A stretch of DNA of 64,000 bases, taken from the NCBI RefSeq assembly GCF_014863545.1, contig NZ_CP062260.1, forward strand, positions 2,976,001 through 3,040,000, written 5' to 3'. Position 1 is the stretch's first letter. Every line of letters begins with the position of its first letter. The position numbers and the translations under genes are program-made. Of this stretch, positions 42,018 through 50,901 are shown piece after piece. Under the pieces are notes generated by a model. That model was not told where the DNA came from. It searched no databases and worked only from the letters and a program-made list of their open reading frames with translations. The DNA is from Paenibacillus sp. JNUCC32 (GTDB lineage Bacteria; Bacillota; Bacilli; Paenibacillales; Paenibacillaceae).

Positions 42018-42395
42018 TTACTCTGCACCTCCTTTCAGTGCGGCGACCTCGAGCAGCAGATTGCCGACAGTATCGTTTAGGTTCGATATGGTAGCTTTAT
42101 CGTTTGCGCTCTCAAGTAACAATGACCCGATGGTTGAGTTGAGTTCCGCATTTGCTTGTTGCAAACCAGATACCTTTGTATAAATTGTTTCTGTTGCGTA
42201 GTAGTCGTAATACAGCTCATTATTTTCCAGATTTATCATTAAATTTGATTCCATACCTGGTATATTTACTGGATAGACCATTGATCCATCTTCTATCTCA
42301 CGACCACCTCTTTTCATGTCGGCTGCAGATGGAACAAAGATTATCTCTGATACTTTACCAGTAGTTTGAGTTACTTCTTGGTATATAACATACAC
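42018..42395 (-). CDS. Phage tail-associated protein (XkdW/fibre-accessory position), 125 aa
   Basis: GTG start, AAAGGAGAG upstream. The first 75 residues are beta-rich (YVIYQEVTQTTGKVSEIIFVPSA); the last 45 form a repeating helical segment with N-x-x-IGSLLLESAN and N-DTVGNLLLEVAA, a probable trimeric coiled coil. It sits between the tail fibre and xkdX, where tail-fibre accessory proteins are usual. Confidence 0.6.
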   Translation of the reverse strand: MYVIYQEVTQTTGKVSEIIFVPSAADMKRGGREIEDGSMVYPVNIPGMESNLMINLENNELYYDYYATETIYTKVSGLQQANAELNSTIGSLLLESANDKATISNLNDTVGNLLLEVAALKGGAE

Positions 42396-42449
42396 GGCAA
42401 TTCACTCTCCTTTAAATGATCATATAACTAAATCCTATTAGTGTTTAAC

Positions 42450-42491
42450 CTAGTAATTAGGGACTGGAATAATGTCTCTTGATGGATTCAT
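42450..42491 (-). CDS. Possible 13-aa mini-ORF with ribosome site
   Basis: ATG behind AAAGGGG at 8-nt spacing reads MNPSRDIIPVPNY and stops. It occupies the gap after the fibre gene. No homology judgement is possible at this length; it may be a leader-like peptide or chance. Confidence 0.25.
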   Translation of the reverse strand: MNPSRDIIPVPNY

Positions 42492-42510
42492 TTATCGCAT
42501 CCCCTTTACT

Positions 42511-44160
42511 TTAGGTTATTGTGACAAACCCTTTAATCCGACCGTCACCTTCAGCATCCTTTGCTGCACTCGAATTTGTATAACTGACTGTTTTAAGAGA
42601 TAGTGGCACAGTTAAGTTAAATTCAGGCGTAAATAAATTCGTTGATAAATTGTATCTTTCTGATTGGTAGTTGTATGTCACAATTGTGTACTTTCTGTTG
42701 GGGATATCCACGTGAAGTGATAATAGATAAAGTTCGGCACGCTTATATGTGTACGGTTCGTTATCTGTAAGTGTTGCTAAAGATTGCACTTGTCCCAAAC
42801 TATTGGTCAAAGAAAATCCTGCTGTGACAGTATCATTAGTATAAGCACCGGTTGTCACCCATGTACGTGCCATTGCACTGTACGTAGAGTCGGGATGCGT
42901 ACCTGTTGTGTATGACATTACAGATAAAACACCTTTCACCACACCCAAATCTGCAAGGGTAGTATATTTCATCACACCTCTTTGGACGGGAAGTGTCCCA
43001 GAAGACCAGTCATAATATGTCCGTTGATATGAGCTCGTTTGAATCTGCGAAATCTTATTCGCCAATACTGCAAACTCGTCGCTACCTGATGCCGCTATAC
43101 CCTTGCCGCTAATGGCGGTAGCGATCGCCTGTTTCCCGTTAGCGACAGATTGAAAAAGGTCTTGGGTCCACGCAGTCCAACCGGGATCTGTCCGTCTCCG
43201 CATGTAAAAGCGATCCGCGTGAAGATCGTAAACTTTTTGTAAGACCCATGTATCGGTATGTCGGATTACTTCCACGTAACCCCAGCCACTGGACAAGGCA
43301 GGGGCATTGATCATGCCGTTTCCTTTATAAAACCCAGTCAGCAGGATATTGTTCAAATTCTGGCCAGATATATCAATTGCTGCCCCATCATCAGCAGACA
43401 CTCTATGTTTTTGCCAAGGTCTTGTGTCCGTGTAGTTTTTCGCATTTGCCTCGGCTGTGTTCGCTTTCGCCTGTGCGCCCGCTGGTGTTTCTGCAGCATT
43501 CGCCTTCGCCTGTGCAGCTGCCGCTGCTGTCACCCCTTCGCTCCCCCGGTCATATGCCGCCTTGAGTGCCTTTTCAGTTGGCGCCACATTCTCCCTCGTC
43601 CCGTTCGTTGCATTGGACAACTGTACGATACCCGGTTGTGTGAGCGACGCCCCCGGGATATCCGGGTCCAACCCTTCCAAAGCCTCGGCCAACTCTTCAT
43701 GGGTTACATACACCAGGGAACTATTAATAACCGCCGATACGTTCTGAGCCTGTCCGAACGTAACAATCATATCGATTGTTTTCTCAATGATGTCTGCCGT
43801 GCCTCCTGCTGGAATGTACTCCGCTGCTCCGCTTCCGGAATTCCCGTAGGCATAAAGGATTTCTCCCTCATCTGGATCTTCCGCAAATATCCCCATCTCC
43901 CGAAAATGAAACCCTGTAGTTACATCCTGATTAGACAACACCGCCCCGACAATTGCCTGAGCTGGAAGCTGCGTCTTCAACCTAGTGATTGGGAGAGATT
44001 TCTTCTCGCTAATCAACCGATTCATGGAGGGAATGGATTGGCCGCTAAGCTGCCCGTCTCCGATCCCCATCCTTGTAAATTTCAGCTGCGTTCCGGTTTC
44101 CGCCTTGGCCTGGAGGTTCCGGCCTTTATTTGTTTGAATTAATCCGCCAAACGCGCCCAT
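42511..44160 (-). CDS. Phage tail fibre protein
   Basis: 549 aa. The N-terminal 140 residues are the conserved tail-fibre head that attaches to the baseplate (GLIQTNKGRNLQAKAETGTQLKFTRMGIGDG...). Next come an Ala/Asn-rich trimeric coiled-coil stretch (AAAAQAKANAAETPAGAQAKANTAEANAKNYTDTR, about 212-246), a pyocin-knob-like motif (NILLTGFYKGNGMINAP...GWTAWTQ) and a C-terminal receptor-binding region of more divergent sequence. Determines host range by family inference. Confidence 0.85.
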   Translation of the reverse strand: MGAFGGLIQTNKGRNLQAKAETGTQLKFTRMGIGDGQLSGQSIPSMNRLISEKKSLPITRLKTQLPAQAIVGAVLSNQDVTTGFHFREMGIFAEDPDEGEILYAYGNSGSGAAEYIPAGGTADIIEKTIDMIVTFGQAQNVSAVINSSLVYVTHEELAEALEGLDPDIPGASLTQPGIVQLSNATNGTRENVAPTEKALKAAYDRGSEGVTAAAAAQAKANAAETPAGAQAKANTAEANAKNYTDTRPWQKHRVSADDGAAIDISGQNLNNILLTGFYKGNGMINAPALSSGWGYVEVIRHTDTWVLQKVYDLHADRFYMRRRTDPGWTAWTQDLFQSVANGKQAIATAISGKGIAASGSDEFAVLANKISQIQTSSYQRTYYDWSSGTLPVQRGVMKYTTLADLGVVKGVLSVMSYTTGTHPDSTYSAMARTWVTTGAYTNDTVTAGFSLTNSLGQVQSLATLTDNEPYTYKRAELYLLSLHVDIPNRKYTIVTYNYQSERYNLSTNLFTPEFNLTVPLSLKTVSYTNSSAAKDAEGDGRIKGFVTIT

Positions 44161-44161
44161 A

Positions 44162-44722
44162 TTACACCATCCTTACTGTCATTTTCTCGCCCATACGAAG
44201 CACCCCGGCAAAATAGAGATTCATCGGTTCGGATTGAGACAAGATTACACGCTCCAGGTGCGCACTTTTTCGCTTGACTGACTCAACCGCTCGATAAAAC
44301 TCCTGAGCACGCTCTTGGGTCACTTCCGGATTGTTCGTTATGACCTGGAAGTATCCTCGATCTCCGCCGTACTCGAACCATTCCTCGACTTTGCCCTCAC
44401 CAAAAAGGATCGACACCAATTCCTCGACGGCCGCTGGCGTCCCTTTTCGCCGGTGGAATGGGATCGCATTTTTCACCAGCTCGCGTTTTTGGCTAAGCGG
44501 AAGACTTGTATCATAGAAATCAACATGCATCTCCCAAGCGAGTTCATCAGCTTCAGCGTCCGTCAATTCATCGAGCCGGTCATATCTGGAAAGCTTCGAA
44601 ATTGCCGCTGTAATGCTCCGTAGTTCTTCATCAATCGATTTAGCTGCTGCCGCTAGCGCTGGATCTCGTTTGAGATTTGGAGGCAGGAGATCGAGCATAC
44701 TTACTTGTGAAATCTCAGTCAT
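44162..44722 (-). CDS. Phage tail protein I (P2 GpI family), baseplate
   Basis: 186 aa. MLDLLPPNLKRDPALAAAAKSIDEELRSI is the standard GpI opening and HRRKGTPAAVEELVSILFGEG its core. ATG 44722 uses GGAGGG; 8-nt overlap with the baseplate J gene. Confidence 0.87.
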   Translation of the reverse strand: MTEISQVSMLDLLPPNLKRDPALAAAAKSIDEELRSITAAISKLSRYDRLDELTDAEADELAWEMHVDFYDTSLPLSQKRELVKNAIPFHRRKGTPAAVEELVSILFGEGKVEEWFEYGGDRGYFQVITNNPEVTQERAQEFYRAVESVKRKSAHLERVILSQSEPMNLYFAGVLRMGEKMTVRMV

Positions 44723-45824
44723 CTGCCAGCCCTCCAAAATCAAAAACGACTTGGCTTTCTCTTGCTACTTGCATCCTCGTTAATTCGGTGAAAGATGGTT
44801 CTAAGACATTCAATCGCAAGGCTCCAGCTGCCATAACGCGCCGAATGAGTTCCGAGGGATTGATATCCCGGCCAAGCTTGGATTTTTGCCACAAGCGATA
44901 TTCGGCTATGGCAGTTTCGACATTGCTCCGTATGACTGCTGAATCAGCTGCTTTCTCTCTACTGATCCAGTAGGTTAATTTGATATTGTAATCAACAGGC
45001 TCCGGAGGTTGGACCGTGACACGATCCGTTAAGGGTCGGACCTTACGATTCAAGGCAGCGTCCACGGCATCTAAAACCTCTTGAGGCGGAAGCTCCCCAC
45101 CGACCAATAACGGAATCAATACAACTTCCACAGGCGAAGGGGATTCAACGCCAACATCAATAATGGCTGAGCTTGCAGTTTTCGCCCAATACTCGTATGC
45201 TCCATCCGGTCCGGCTACGCTAAACGATTCGGGCGCAGTCCGAATGCGTTCGCGATAAGCCTCGTCCGATTCAACGGCAGCGCCGCCTGAGCTCTCAGAT
45301 ATGTTCGTTACACTTTGCACAAAAGGAATAGGATCAATCAACTCCGTCAATTGCCCAGGTAAAAACCCGTTGCCATCAATGCCAGGAATCGAACACTCAG
45401 CAGGAACATTTCCGGATACCTCGCCCGGCTTAATCTCCAGGACGTTAACAGTTATAAAGAACAGCTCCCCTCCGCCGCCTTGTGGGCCGACTCTCGTTCC
45501 TGCTGGAATGATAACCGCCGATGTTAACGGCATGGACAGCTGAAACTGAACCGTTGTCCTGGATGGCTCAGCTTGCAGGCGAGCTGTATCATACATTTCA
45601 CCCTTTGCCTCTAACACTTCCCCGGTTGCATACCGTAAAAGACTTTGCTTTGCCGCCTCATTGATTAAAACTTTCTGCTGAACAATAATCTCACATAGCG
45701 ACAAAATAAAAAGGCGTTCCGGATCAGCTGGGTACAGCTGCCGACCGGTTATCGCCTCGTGCATCTTTAGAATGTTGTTTATGGTCACTTGTGGGTCATC
45801 GTCTATGAACTTAATCTCGCTCAT
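44715..45824 (-). CDS. Baseplate J family protein (P2 GpJ)
   Basis: 369 aa, one of the structural wedges of contractile-tail baseplates. LPGQLTELIDPIPFVQSVTNISESSGGAAVESDEAYRERIR is the recognisable Baseplate_J core, with an AGA-type beta domain before it. ATG overlaps the preceding gene by 4 nt. Confidence 0.93.
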   Translation of the reverse strand: MSEIKFIDDDPQVTINNILKMHEAITGRQLYPADPERLFILSLCEIIVQQKVLINEAAKQSLLRYATGEVLEAKGEMYDTARLQAEPSRTTVQFQLSMPLTSAVIIPAGTRVGPQGGGGELFFITVNVLEIKPGEVSGNVPAECSIPGIDGNGFLPGQLTELIDPIPFVQSVTNISESSGGAAVESDEAYRERIRTAPESFSVAGPDGAYEYWAKTASSAIIDVGVESPSPVEVVLIPLLVGGELPPQEVLDAVDAALNRKVRPLTDRVTVQPPEPVDYNIKLTYWISREKAADSAVIRSNVETAIAEYRLWQKSKLGRDINPSELIRRVMAAGALRLNVLEPSFTELTRMQVARESQVVFDFGGLADD

Positions 45825-46162
45825 TCGGAATCCCCTCCTTCGGCAATTCTATACTTGATGATGGGCAGCAAACGCCCGTTCATCTTATCTTGGTCATTAA
45901 GGTGAAAAAGGATCTCTGTAATTTCAGCCCTGGGCTCTTGTTCGGCGATGGCCATCGTGATTACACCGCTCATTCTTGCCTTCAGGATGGGCAGTGGCTC
46001 ATCAACCATTTCATAATCCAACCCAATTGATCGGGCAAACGGTGCTGATCCGTACGGCGTTGTTACAATCGTCCGGATGTTTTGCCCGATCTCTTCGGCC
46101 AAGGTGGCCGGACGGAAATTCATCTTCGCTGGCATTGTCATATCCACAATGTATTCGCTCAT
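45821..46162 (-). CDS. GpW/Gp25 baseplate protein
   Basis: 113 aa after choosing ATG 46162 (GGAGG 10 nt upstream). Core: ATLAEEIGQNIRTIVTTPYGSAPFARSIGLDYEMVDEP, the lysozyme-like fold-free P2 GpW/T4 gp25 family that forms the wedge hub contact and nucleates the sheath. Confidence 0.9.
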   Translation of the reverse strand: MSEYIVDMTMPAKMNFRPATLAEEIGQNIRTIVTTPYGSAPFARSIGLDYEMVDEPLPILKARMSGVITMAIAEQEPRAEITEILFHLNDQDKMNGRLLPIIKYRIAEGGDSE

Positions 46163-46557
46163 TTCACGTATTCCTCCAATGAGATATTCACCGTTGCGGC
46201 CAAGAGGTTTCCAAGATGATCGATATTCAACCATGATTGTTCCAAGGACGTAATGACCCATAATCCCACGCCGACGCCCTTTCCGCCAACTACTAATGGT
46301 AAAGCCTTCCCTTTACGATCTAAAGCCGTCAACCGGTCTAATTCTTTGCGTGGATTCATGCGATATTGTGCATCGAACCGCATCGTAAAGGATACTGTAT
46401 CCAAGCCCGGTCCGATCCATTGGGATAATGGTTTCTTGCCTAGTACTTCATGCTTGGCCCAACGTGACGAGCTGCTTCGTGTGAATTCGTTGAAGGTTCT
46501 GAGCGTTTTTTCTGAAACGACGAATACAACGTCTCCTAAATATCCGATCTTGTTCAC
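46159..46557 (-). CDS. Phage tail protein, GpU-like
   Basis: 132 aa, GTG start overlapping the baseplate V stop by 4 nt. YLGDVVFVVSEKTLRTFNEFTRSSSSRWAKHEVLGKKPLSQWIGPGLDTVSF... is the P2 GpU family. Needed for tail completion in P2. Confidence 0.85.
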   Translation of the reverse strand: MNKIGYLGDVVFVVSEKTLRTFNEFTRSSSSRWAKHEVLGKKPLSQWIGPGLDTVSFTMRFDAQYRMNPRKELDRLTALDRKGKALPLVVGGKGVGVGLWVITSLEQSWLNIDHLGNLLAATVNISLEEYVK

Positions 46558-47018
46558 AGCGCTTCACCTGCCCGTGTGATTGAGTCCGTCATGATGGATT
46601 TCGTCTGAAGCGATTCCGATGTGATGGAGCCTGTCACCGTTAGATCTCCTTCGATCCGAACATTACCGGCAGCTTTAACGTGTAAACTGCCTGAAGCCTG
46701 GTCATAGAAGACATAACTTCCATCCTCAAACCAAGTCCCTATCTGATCTTTATTTGAGACAGGAGGCACGTCCTCGTCTGTATAGTAGCTACCCAAGCAA
46801 AATCCATTCTGTATGCCGTTCCCGCGAAAAACACATAGGACGCTCTCAGAGACTTCCGGCAACCGATAAGCTTTCGCACTGGCGCTGTATGGGACAATAA
46901 CAGGAAGATCGCCCGAAACCAGGTTATCTTTGTCCTCAAACACCACTCGAACGGTATGCTTTTTCGCATTGACAGAGGAAACCAGTCCAATGCGGATTAG
47001 ATTTTCAATGACGCTCAT
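46554..47018 (-). CDS. Phage baseplate assembly protein V (spike)
   Basis: 154 aa; the OB-fold domain of the tail spike (IENLIRIGLVSSVNAKKHTVRVVFEDKDN...LVSGDLPVIVPYS) with a short beta-helical end (GSLHVKAAGNVRIEGDLTVTGSITSESL). ATG 47018 has GGGGTGG. P2 GpV forms the membrane-piercing spike. Confidence 0.88.
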   Translation of the reverse strand: MSVIENLIRIGLVSSVNAKKHTVRVVFEDKDNLVSGDLPVIVPYSASAKAYRLPEVSESVLCVFRGNGIQNGFCLGSYYTDEDVPPVSNKDQIGTWFEDGSYVFYDQASGSLHVKAAGNVRIEGDLTVTGSITSESLQTKSIMTDSITRAGEAL

Positions 47019-47020
47019 GT

Positions 47021-48052
47021 TTACCACCCCAACACTGGCCGTATCGTCATGTTCGTGACATAGCCTGAACTTCCGATCCCGTGACTTACATTCACTACTA
47101 AATATTTGCCGTCAAACGTACCAAAACCCTCGACCTGGATCGTTACCCCGGCAGCGATACGAATATCGCCAACCACACTCAAACTAGCTTCGCCCATCTC
47201 GCGATTCTTCTCGCGCAGCGCATTCCTTGCCTTTCGGAGTGCCTCCGCTTCGTTGTCTACTTGCTCGTTAATTTTCAGGATAGGGCCGATTTTGGGAGCG
47301 CCGGGCGGCGTATACTTCACTTTAATCGTTTTCTTTGATTTAGCTTGGGTATAGCTGATTTCGCAGGCGACATAGGATGCATACGACGAGCTCCAATTAA
47401 AGTCATAGGATAAAATTCGATCTCTCCCACGCTTGAAGGTAGCGACTACCGGCAATTTTTCGAATTCGAAATCATCGAACAACACCAGCTGCTTACCCGA
47501 TATTTTGACGGACAGCCCTTCCGCTTTAGCTTGTTCAAATAAAAAAGCTAGATCGGAGACCTCCGTTTGATCCAGCCTGTCATACGTTGGATTTACAGGT
47601 GCGTTATAGCTTAGCTTCAGCCCTGCCCGTTTGGCAATCTCACCCGCAATCGTTTTTAGCGTGGCTTTTTCCCATGCTTTTGTTCGTTTCTCCTGCCGAA
47701 TACTGGAGCCAACCCCAAGGCTTACTCCTTTGATGGATACCGTGTCCGGTGCGCCCGTTAATTGAAATGAATCGACTTCGAAATCACCAAGCGGCAGCTT
47801 CTTGACCTCCCCCTCTTTTTCCCAATGATGCGTGCGGATTTCAGCTTTTATACTGTCACCAGGTAAGGGCATCCAATCTGGACTTTGCCAAAGATTGTTT
47901 CGATCCTGCAAATTAATCTGAAGGTCATCCAGCTCCCCCGGAGGGGCATCCGTGTACGTGAAATCAAGTAAGCCCTTGGTGATATCCAAGGAAAGATCAT
48001 ATCCGTTATACGATAATATCAGCTCGGAACGCCTCGCCTCGATCGTTTTCAT
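47021..48052 (-). CDS. Phage late control protein D (GpD) family, tail hub
   Basis: 343 aa. MKTIEARRSELILSYNGYDLSLDITKGLLDFTYTD and GDFEVDSFQLTGAPDTVSIKG belong to the GpD/gp27-like hub fold. In P2 it joins tube and spike. Three nucleotides after it begins the baseplate V leader. ATG 48052 has GGGAGGG; an upstream ATG extends into the X gene. Confidence 0.88.
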   Translation of the reverse strand: MKTIEARRSELILSYNGYDLSLDITKGLLDFTYTDAPPGELDDLQINLQDRNNLWQSPDWMPLPGDSIKAEIRTHHWEKEGEVKKLPLGDFEVDSFQLTGAPDTVSIKGVSLGVGSSIRQEKRTKAWEKATLKTIAGEIAKRAGLKLSYNAPVNPTYDRLDQTEVSDLAFLFEQAKAEGLSVKISGKQLVLFDDFEFEKLPVVATFKRGRDRILSYDFNWSSSYASYVACEISYTQAKSKKTIKVKYTPPGAPKIGPILKINEQVDNEAEALRKARNALREKNREMGEASLSVVGDIRIAAGVTIQVEGFGTFDGKYLVVNVSHGIGSSGYVTNMTIRPVLGW

Positions 48053-48059
48053 CCCTGCT

Positions 48060-48266
48060 CTATCCCTCCCTTTTCCACGGTGGCAAACTGCTGGATTGCC
48101 CAACCGGGTAAGGCGGAATCATCAATGTGATTCCGCCTGAAAACACGGTTGTTCGCATATAATCCGGATTTGCTCGCATGAGGTAGGTAACGTGCTCTTC
48201 CTCGCCATAAACTTTAAAGGAAATGCCGTCCCAGGTATCGCCCTGTATGGTTGTGTACGTCGTCAT
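48060..48266 (-). CDS. Phage tail protein X (LysM-like)
   Basis: 68 aa: TTYTTIQGDTWDGISFKVYGEEEHVTYLMRANP...LMIPPYP, the P2 GpX family, a LysM-fold connector at the tail tip. 4-nt overlap with the tape-measure stop. Confidence 0.92.
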   Translation of the reverse strand: MTTYTTIQGDTWDGISFKVYGEEEHVTYLMRANPDYMRTTVFSGGITLMIPPYPVGQSSSLPPWKREG

Positions 48267-50899
48267 GCAAAACTCACCCTTTGCTTTTGTTTCGTGTATT
48301 TTTTCATCCGCTGCTCGAAATCATCGTGCTGTATCCGCGTAATCTCTTGGGCCTTCTCTTTCGAGACGTCTCCACTCCAATAGTTTTTCGGCGCATAGGT
48401 AATGTAGATCGGGCTGGAGCTCGCAGCTGCTGAAGGGCCACCCATAATCTGATTAGCCTTATCCAGCAAGGCATGTGAACGCGGTTTGTTATTCAGTGGA
48501 ATCGCCATTTCAGGACCAGCCTCGCCAAATATGGAAGGCTTGGTTGCAATCCCGCCTTTAGCGAATCCTTCAAGTTCCGGAATCAAGCCAACGTTAAACC
48601 CGAGGGTACCGCCGCCTAACCAATCCGGAATATCGACGCTGACATTATTGATACCTTCGATGGCTTTGTTCACTAGGCGTATAACCGCATTGATCGGTGC
48701 AGCGACTAATGCTTTCAGCCCGGACCAAATCCCGGCAAACGTGTCCACAACACCCGACCACGCAAGCGACCAATCTCCGGTAAACACACCACTCACAAAA
48801 TCCAAGATCCCGCCAAGCGTCGTCATTAAGCCATTGAACACACCAGACACTGTATCGATGGCTCCGACAACGACCGCTTTAATCACAGGGAAGGCAACGT
48901 TAAACGCACCTACCAATCCGTCAATGATCGGTTTGACTACCGTAAATACAGCGGAAATCGTTTGGCCGATTTTCCCGGCCACCGAAGTAAAGACCGGCAC
49001 CATGCTGGAAAATGCACGGGAGATGGCTGGAGCCACATCATTGGCAAGGAATCCAAACACCTTGGAAGCGATCGGCCAAAGCTTGGCCCCGATATACTGA
49101 CCAACGGGTAATAAGGCTCGAACAATTTTCGTACCAGCCTGGTACACCCCGATGGCGACCTTTGCCACGACTGGAGCGAATTGCTGAAAGATCTTCTTCC
49201 CGGAATCCATAATGCTCTTGATATGAGGCATTACATTGTCCCAGCCTTTCAGGAATTGATCTTTCAAGGACATGACTTCGGAGAAGACACCTGCAAAGCC
49301 TTTACCAATCGCCGCTGCATCTCCATCGGACATCCCTAGCATTTTTGCGTAGTTGAATCCTGCCCCGCCGATATCACCGCTGAATAAGCTCTCGAAAATC
49401 GGGCCAATAGTCTTCCCGATACCTCCAAACACCTTATCGATAGATCCTCCGATTTTCCCGAAAAAACTTTGAATGCCAGGCATCGCTCCTTGAAACCAAT
49501 TACTAAAATCATTTAGCAACGGGAGCACTTTATCACCAATGGGCATGATGAACGTCGTCATGAGCTGACGACCGATTCCTCGAAACGCATATTTAACAGA
49601 ATCATATTTAATTTCCGTGATTTCGCCCATGGTATCCTTGGTCATGTCAAACTGACTTCGGGCGGTACCCATCGCAGCAACAACATCTTTTTCAAGATCT
49701 TCAAACATTGTTCCGAAGAGGCCCACGCCAATTGCGTTTTTCTTAACAGGATCTTCAATGGATGAAATCGAATGAACAATCTGTTTGAAAGCTGCTTGCG
49801 CCTCTGGACCGCCTTTCGCAAAGGTTTGGGACATCTTTTCCGCATTTAGCCCGAGTGCTTGGTATGATTCAACTGATGTTTTGGACATGTCCTTAGATCG
49901 GATATTGAACTCTTTTACCGCATCCTTTTTGTTATCCCAAAGGCTTTTTATCCCTCGGCTCTTACAGTTGAATTCCTGTAAGTTCGGCATATGTTTTCAC
50001 CTTGCGGTGTCGCGGTCTCGTGGAGGGATTATATCTTTTCACCCTCTATGCTCTGCCCCTGACTGCCATCATGACAGCCTTCGGTTCAAGTCAGGAATCT
50101 CACCCTTCTTGCTTTATGCCGCGATTTTAAGTCGGCAATGCTGAGCTTTACCGACTTTATCCAAATTAAAAGCGCCGGACTCAAGTCCAGCGCTGAAGGT
50201 ATCAAACATTTGATTCGCGGAAAATCCCAGTGATGCAAAGTGTGGTGCGTATTCGTTCGAAGAATCCAGCAGTTCGCCGGATTTATCTAAACCTTTTTGA
50301 GCACCTTGAGCCATCAGGTTAAAAGCTTGATCGCTCGTAATCCCGAAGTTTTTTACCATCGTATCCGAGGCTTTAACTGACTCCGGAATATCTTCTCCGA
50401 ACACGTCCCGATAAACAATCGCATTTCGGGCCGTCATTTCGAGCTCTTTGCCTTCTTCCTTCGTGACTTGTTTCGCCCTGCTTAACGCATCGGCCAAGTC
50501 ATTCCAGTTTTCCCCGATGTTTTGGTTGTACAAATTTTTAACCGAACCAGACAGTGCGGCCATCTCTTGTTTGCTTGCCCCTGTTGAGGCTTGTAGTTGG
50601 TTCATGCTGTCTTGGTAATCCGTAATCGAACTAGCTAGATCCCCGATAGATCCGGCTGCGCCTTGGACAAGGGCAAAAGCACCTGAATACTGTGTAACAC
50701 GGTAAAGAGCTTTTCCGAAATCACCTGTTACCTTGCCCAGCTTACCAAAGACCCCTCGGGCTTCCTTCGCCTCTTGGTTCACCGCTTGCAACCCATGCTC
50801 CATATTTCTCGTTGCATCGCCGGCGGATTTGAACGTTTTTTTGAACGTCGGGCTTATTTGTCCACCCAAGGCAAATATCGTTTCATACGTTCTAGCCAT
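48263..50899 (-). CDS. Tail tape measure protein, interrupted by a group I intron
   Basis: Encodes the tail-length ruler. Exon 1 (50899-50150) gives 250 residues: a basic start (MARTYETIFALGGQISPTF), a coiled-coil region and the conserved LYNQNIGENWNDLADALSRAK... segment, ending NLDKVG. Exon 2 (49924-48263) continues DAVKEFNIRSKDMSKTSVE and holds the long hydrophobic middle (repeated IGPIF, VGAFNVAFPVIKAV), ending in a soluble tail that includes GEAGPEMAIP. Joined they make one 803-aa protein with no frame change; unspliced, exon 1 stops 11 codons into the intron (KAQHCRLKIAA). A start at ATG 49990 for a separate second protein would lie inside the intron and begins with non-conserved residues. 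Upstream stop of E' is 2 nt before the ATG. Confidence 0.88.
49925..50149 (-). ncRNA. Group I self-splicing intron, 225 nt, no ORF
   Basis: Sits in the tape-measure gene. P1: exon 3' end AAGUCGGU (50157-50150) pairs with intron GCCGACUU (50136-50129), with the diagnostic U-G pair at the splice site. P10: intron GCAUU (50141-50137) pairs with GAUGC at the start of exon 2. The intron ends in G, as required. Inside are a 7-bp helix CCUGACU/AGUCAGG, GAGGG/CCCUC, a CACC-GCAA-GGUG GNRA hairpin and CUUACAG/CUGUAAG. AAGAUAUAAUCC (intron nt 113-124) resembles the conserved S element AAGAUAUAGUCC. I did not derive P3 and P7 fully. It carries no homing-endonuclease gene. Confidence 0.85.
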
Positions 50900-50901
50900 C
50901 C

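Noticed and set aside
43258..44142. 294-aa plus-strand ORF inside the tail fibre gene
   Set aside because: Cys/Arg-rich shadow of the fibre gene; no ribosome site or promoter.
48263..49990. Independent second tape-measure gene starting at ATG 49990
   Set aside because: The first 22 codons lie in the intron and are unlike tape measures. Homology-like sequence begins exactly at the inferred splice point, so this is exon 2 of one gene.
49925..50149. Frameshift or sequencing error, or an insertion sequence, splitting the tape measure
   Set aside because: A 225-nt insert with P1/P10 pairing and exact frame restoration is not explained by an error. No transposase, terminal inverted repeats or target duplication are visible.
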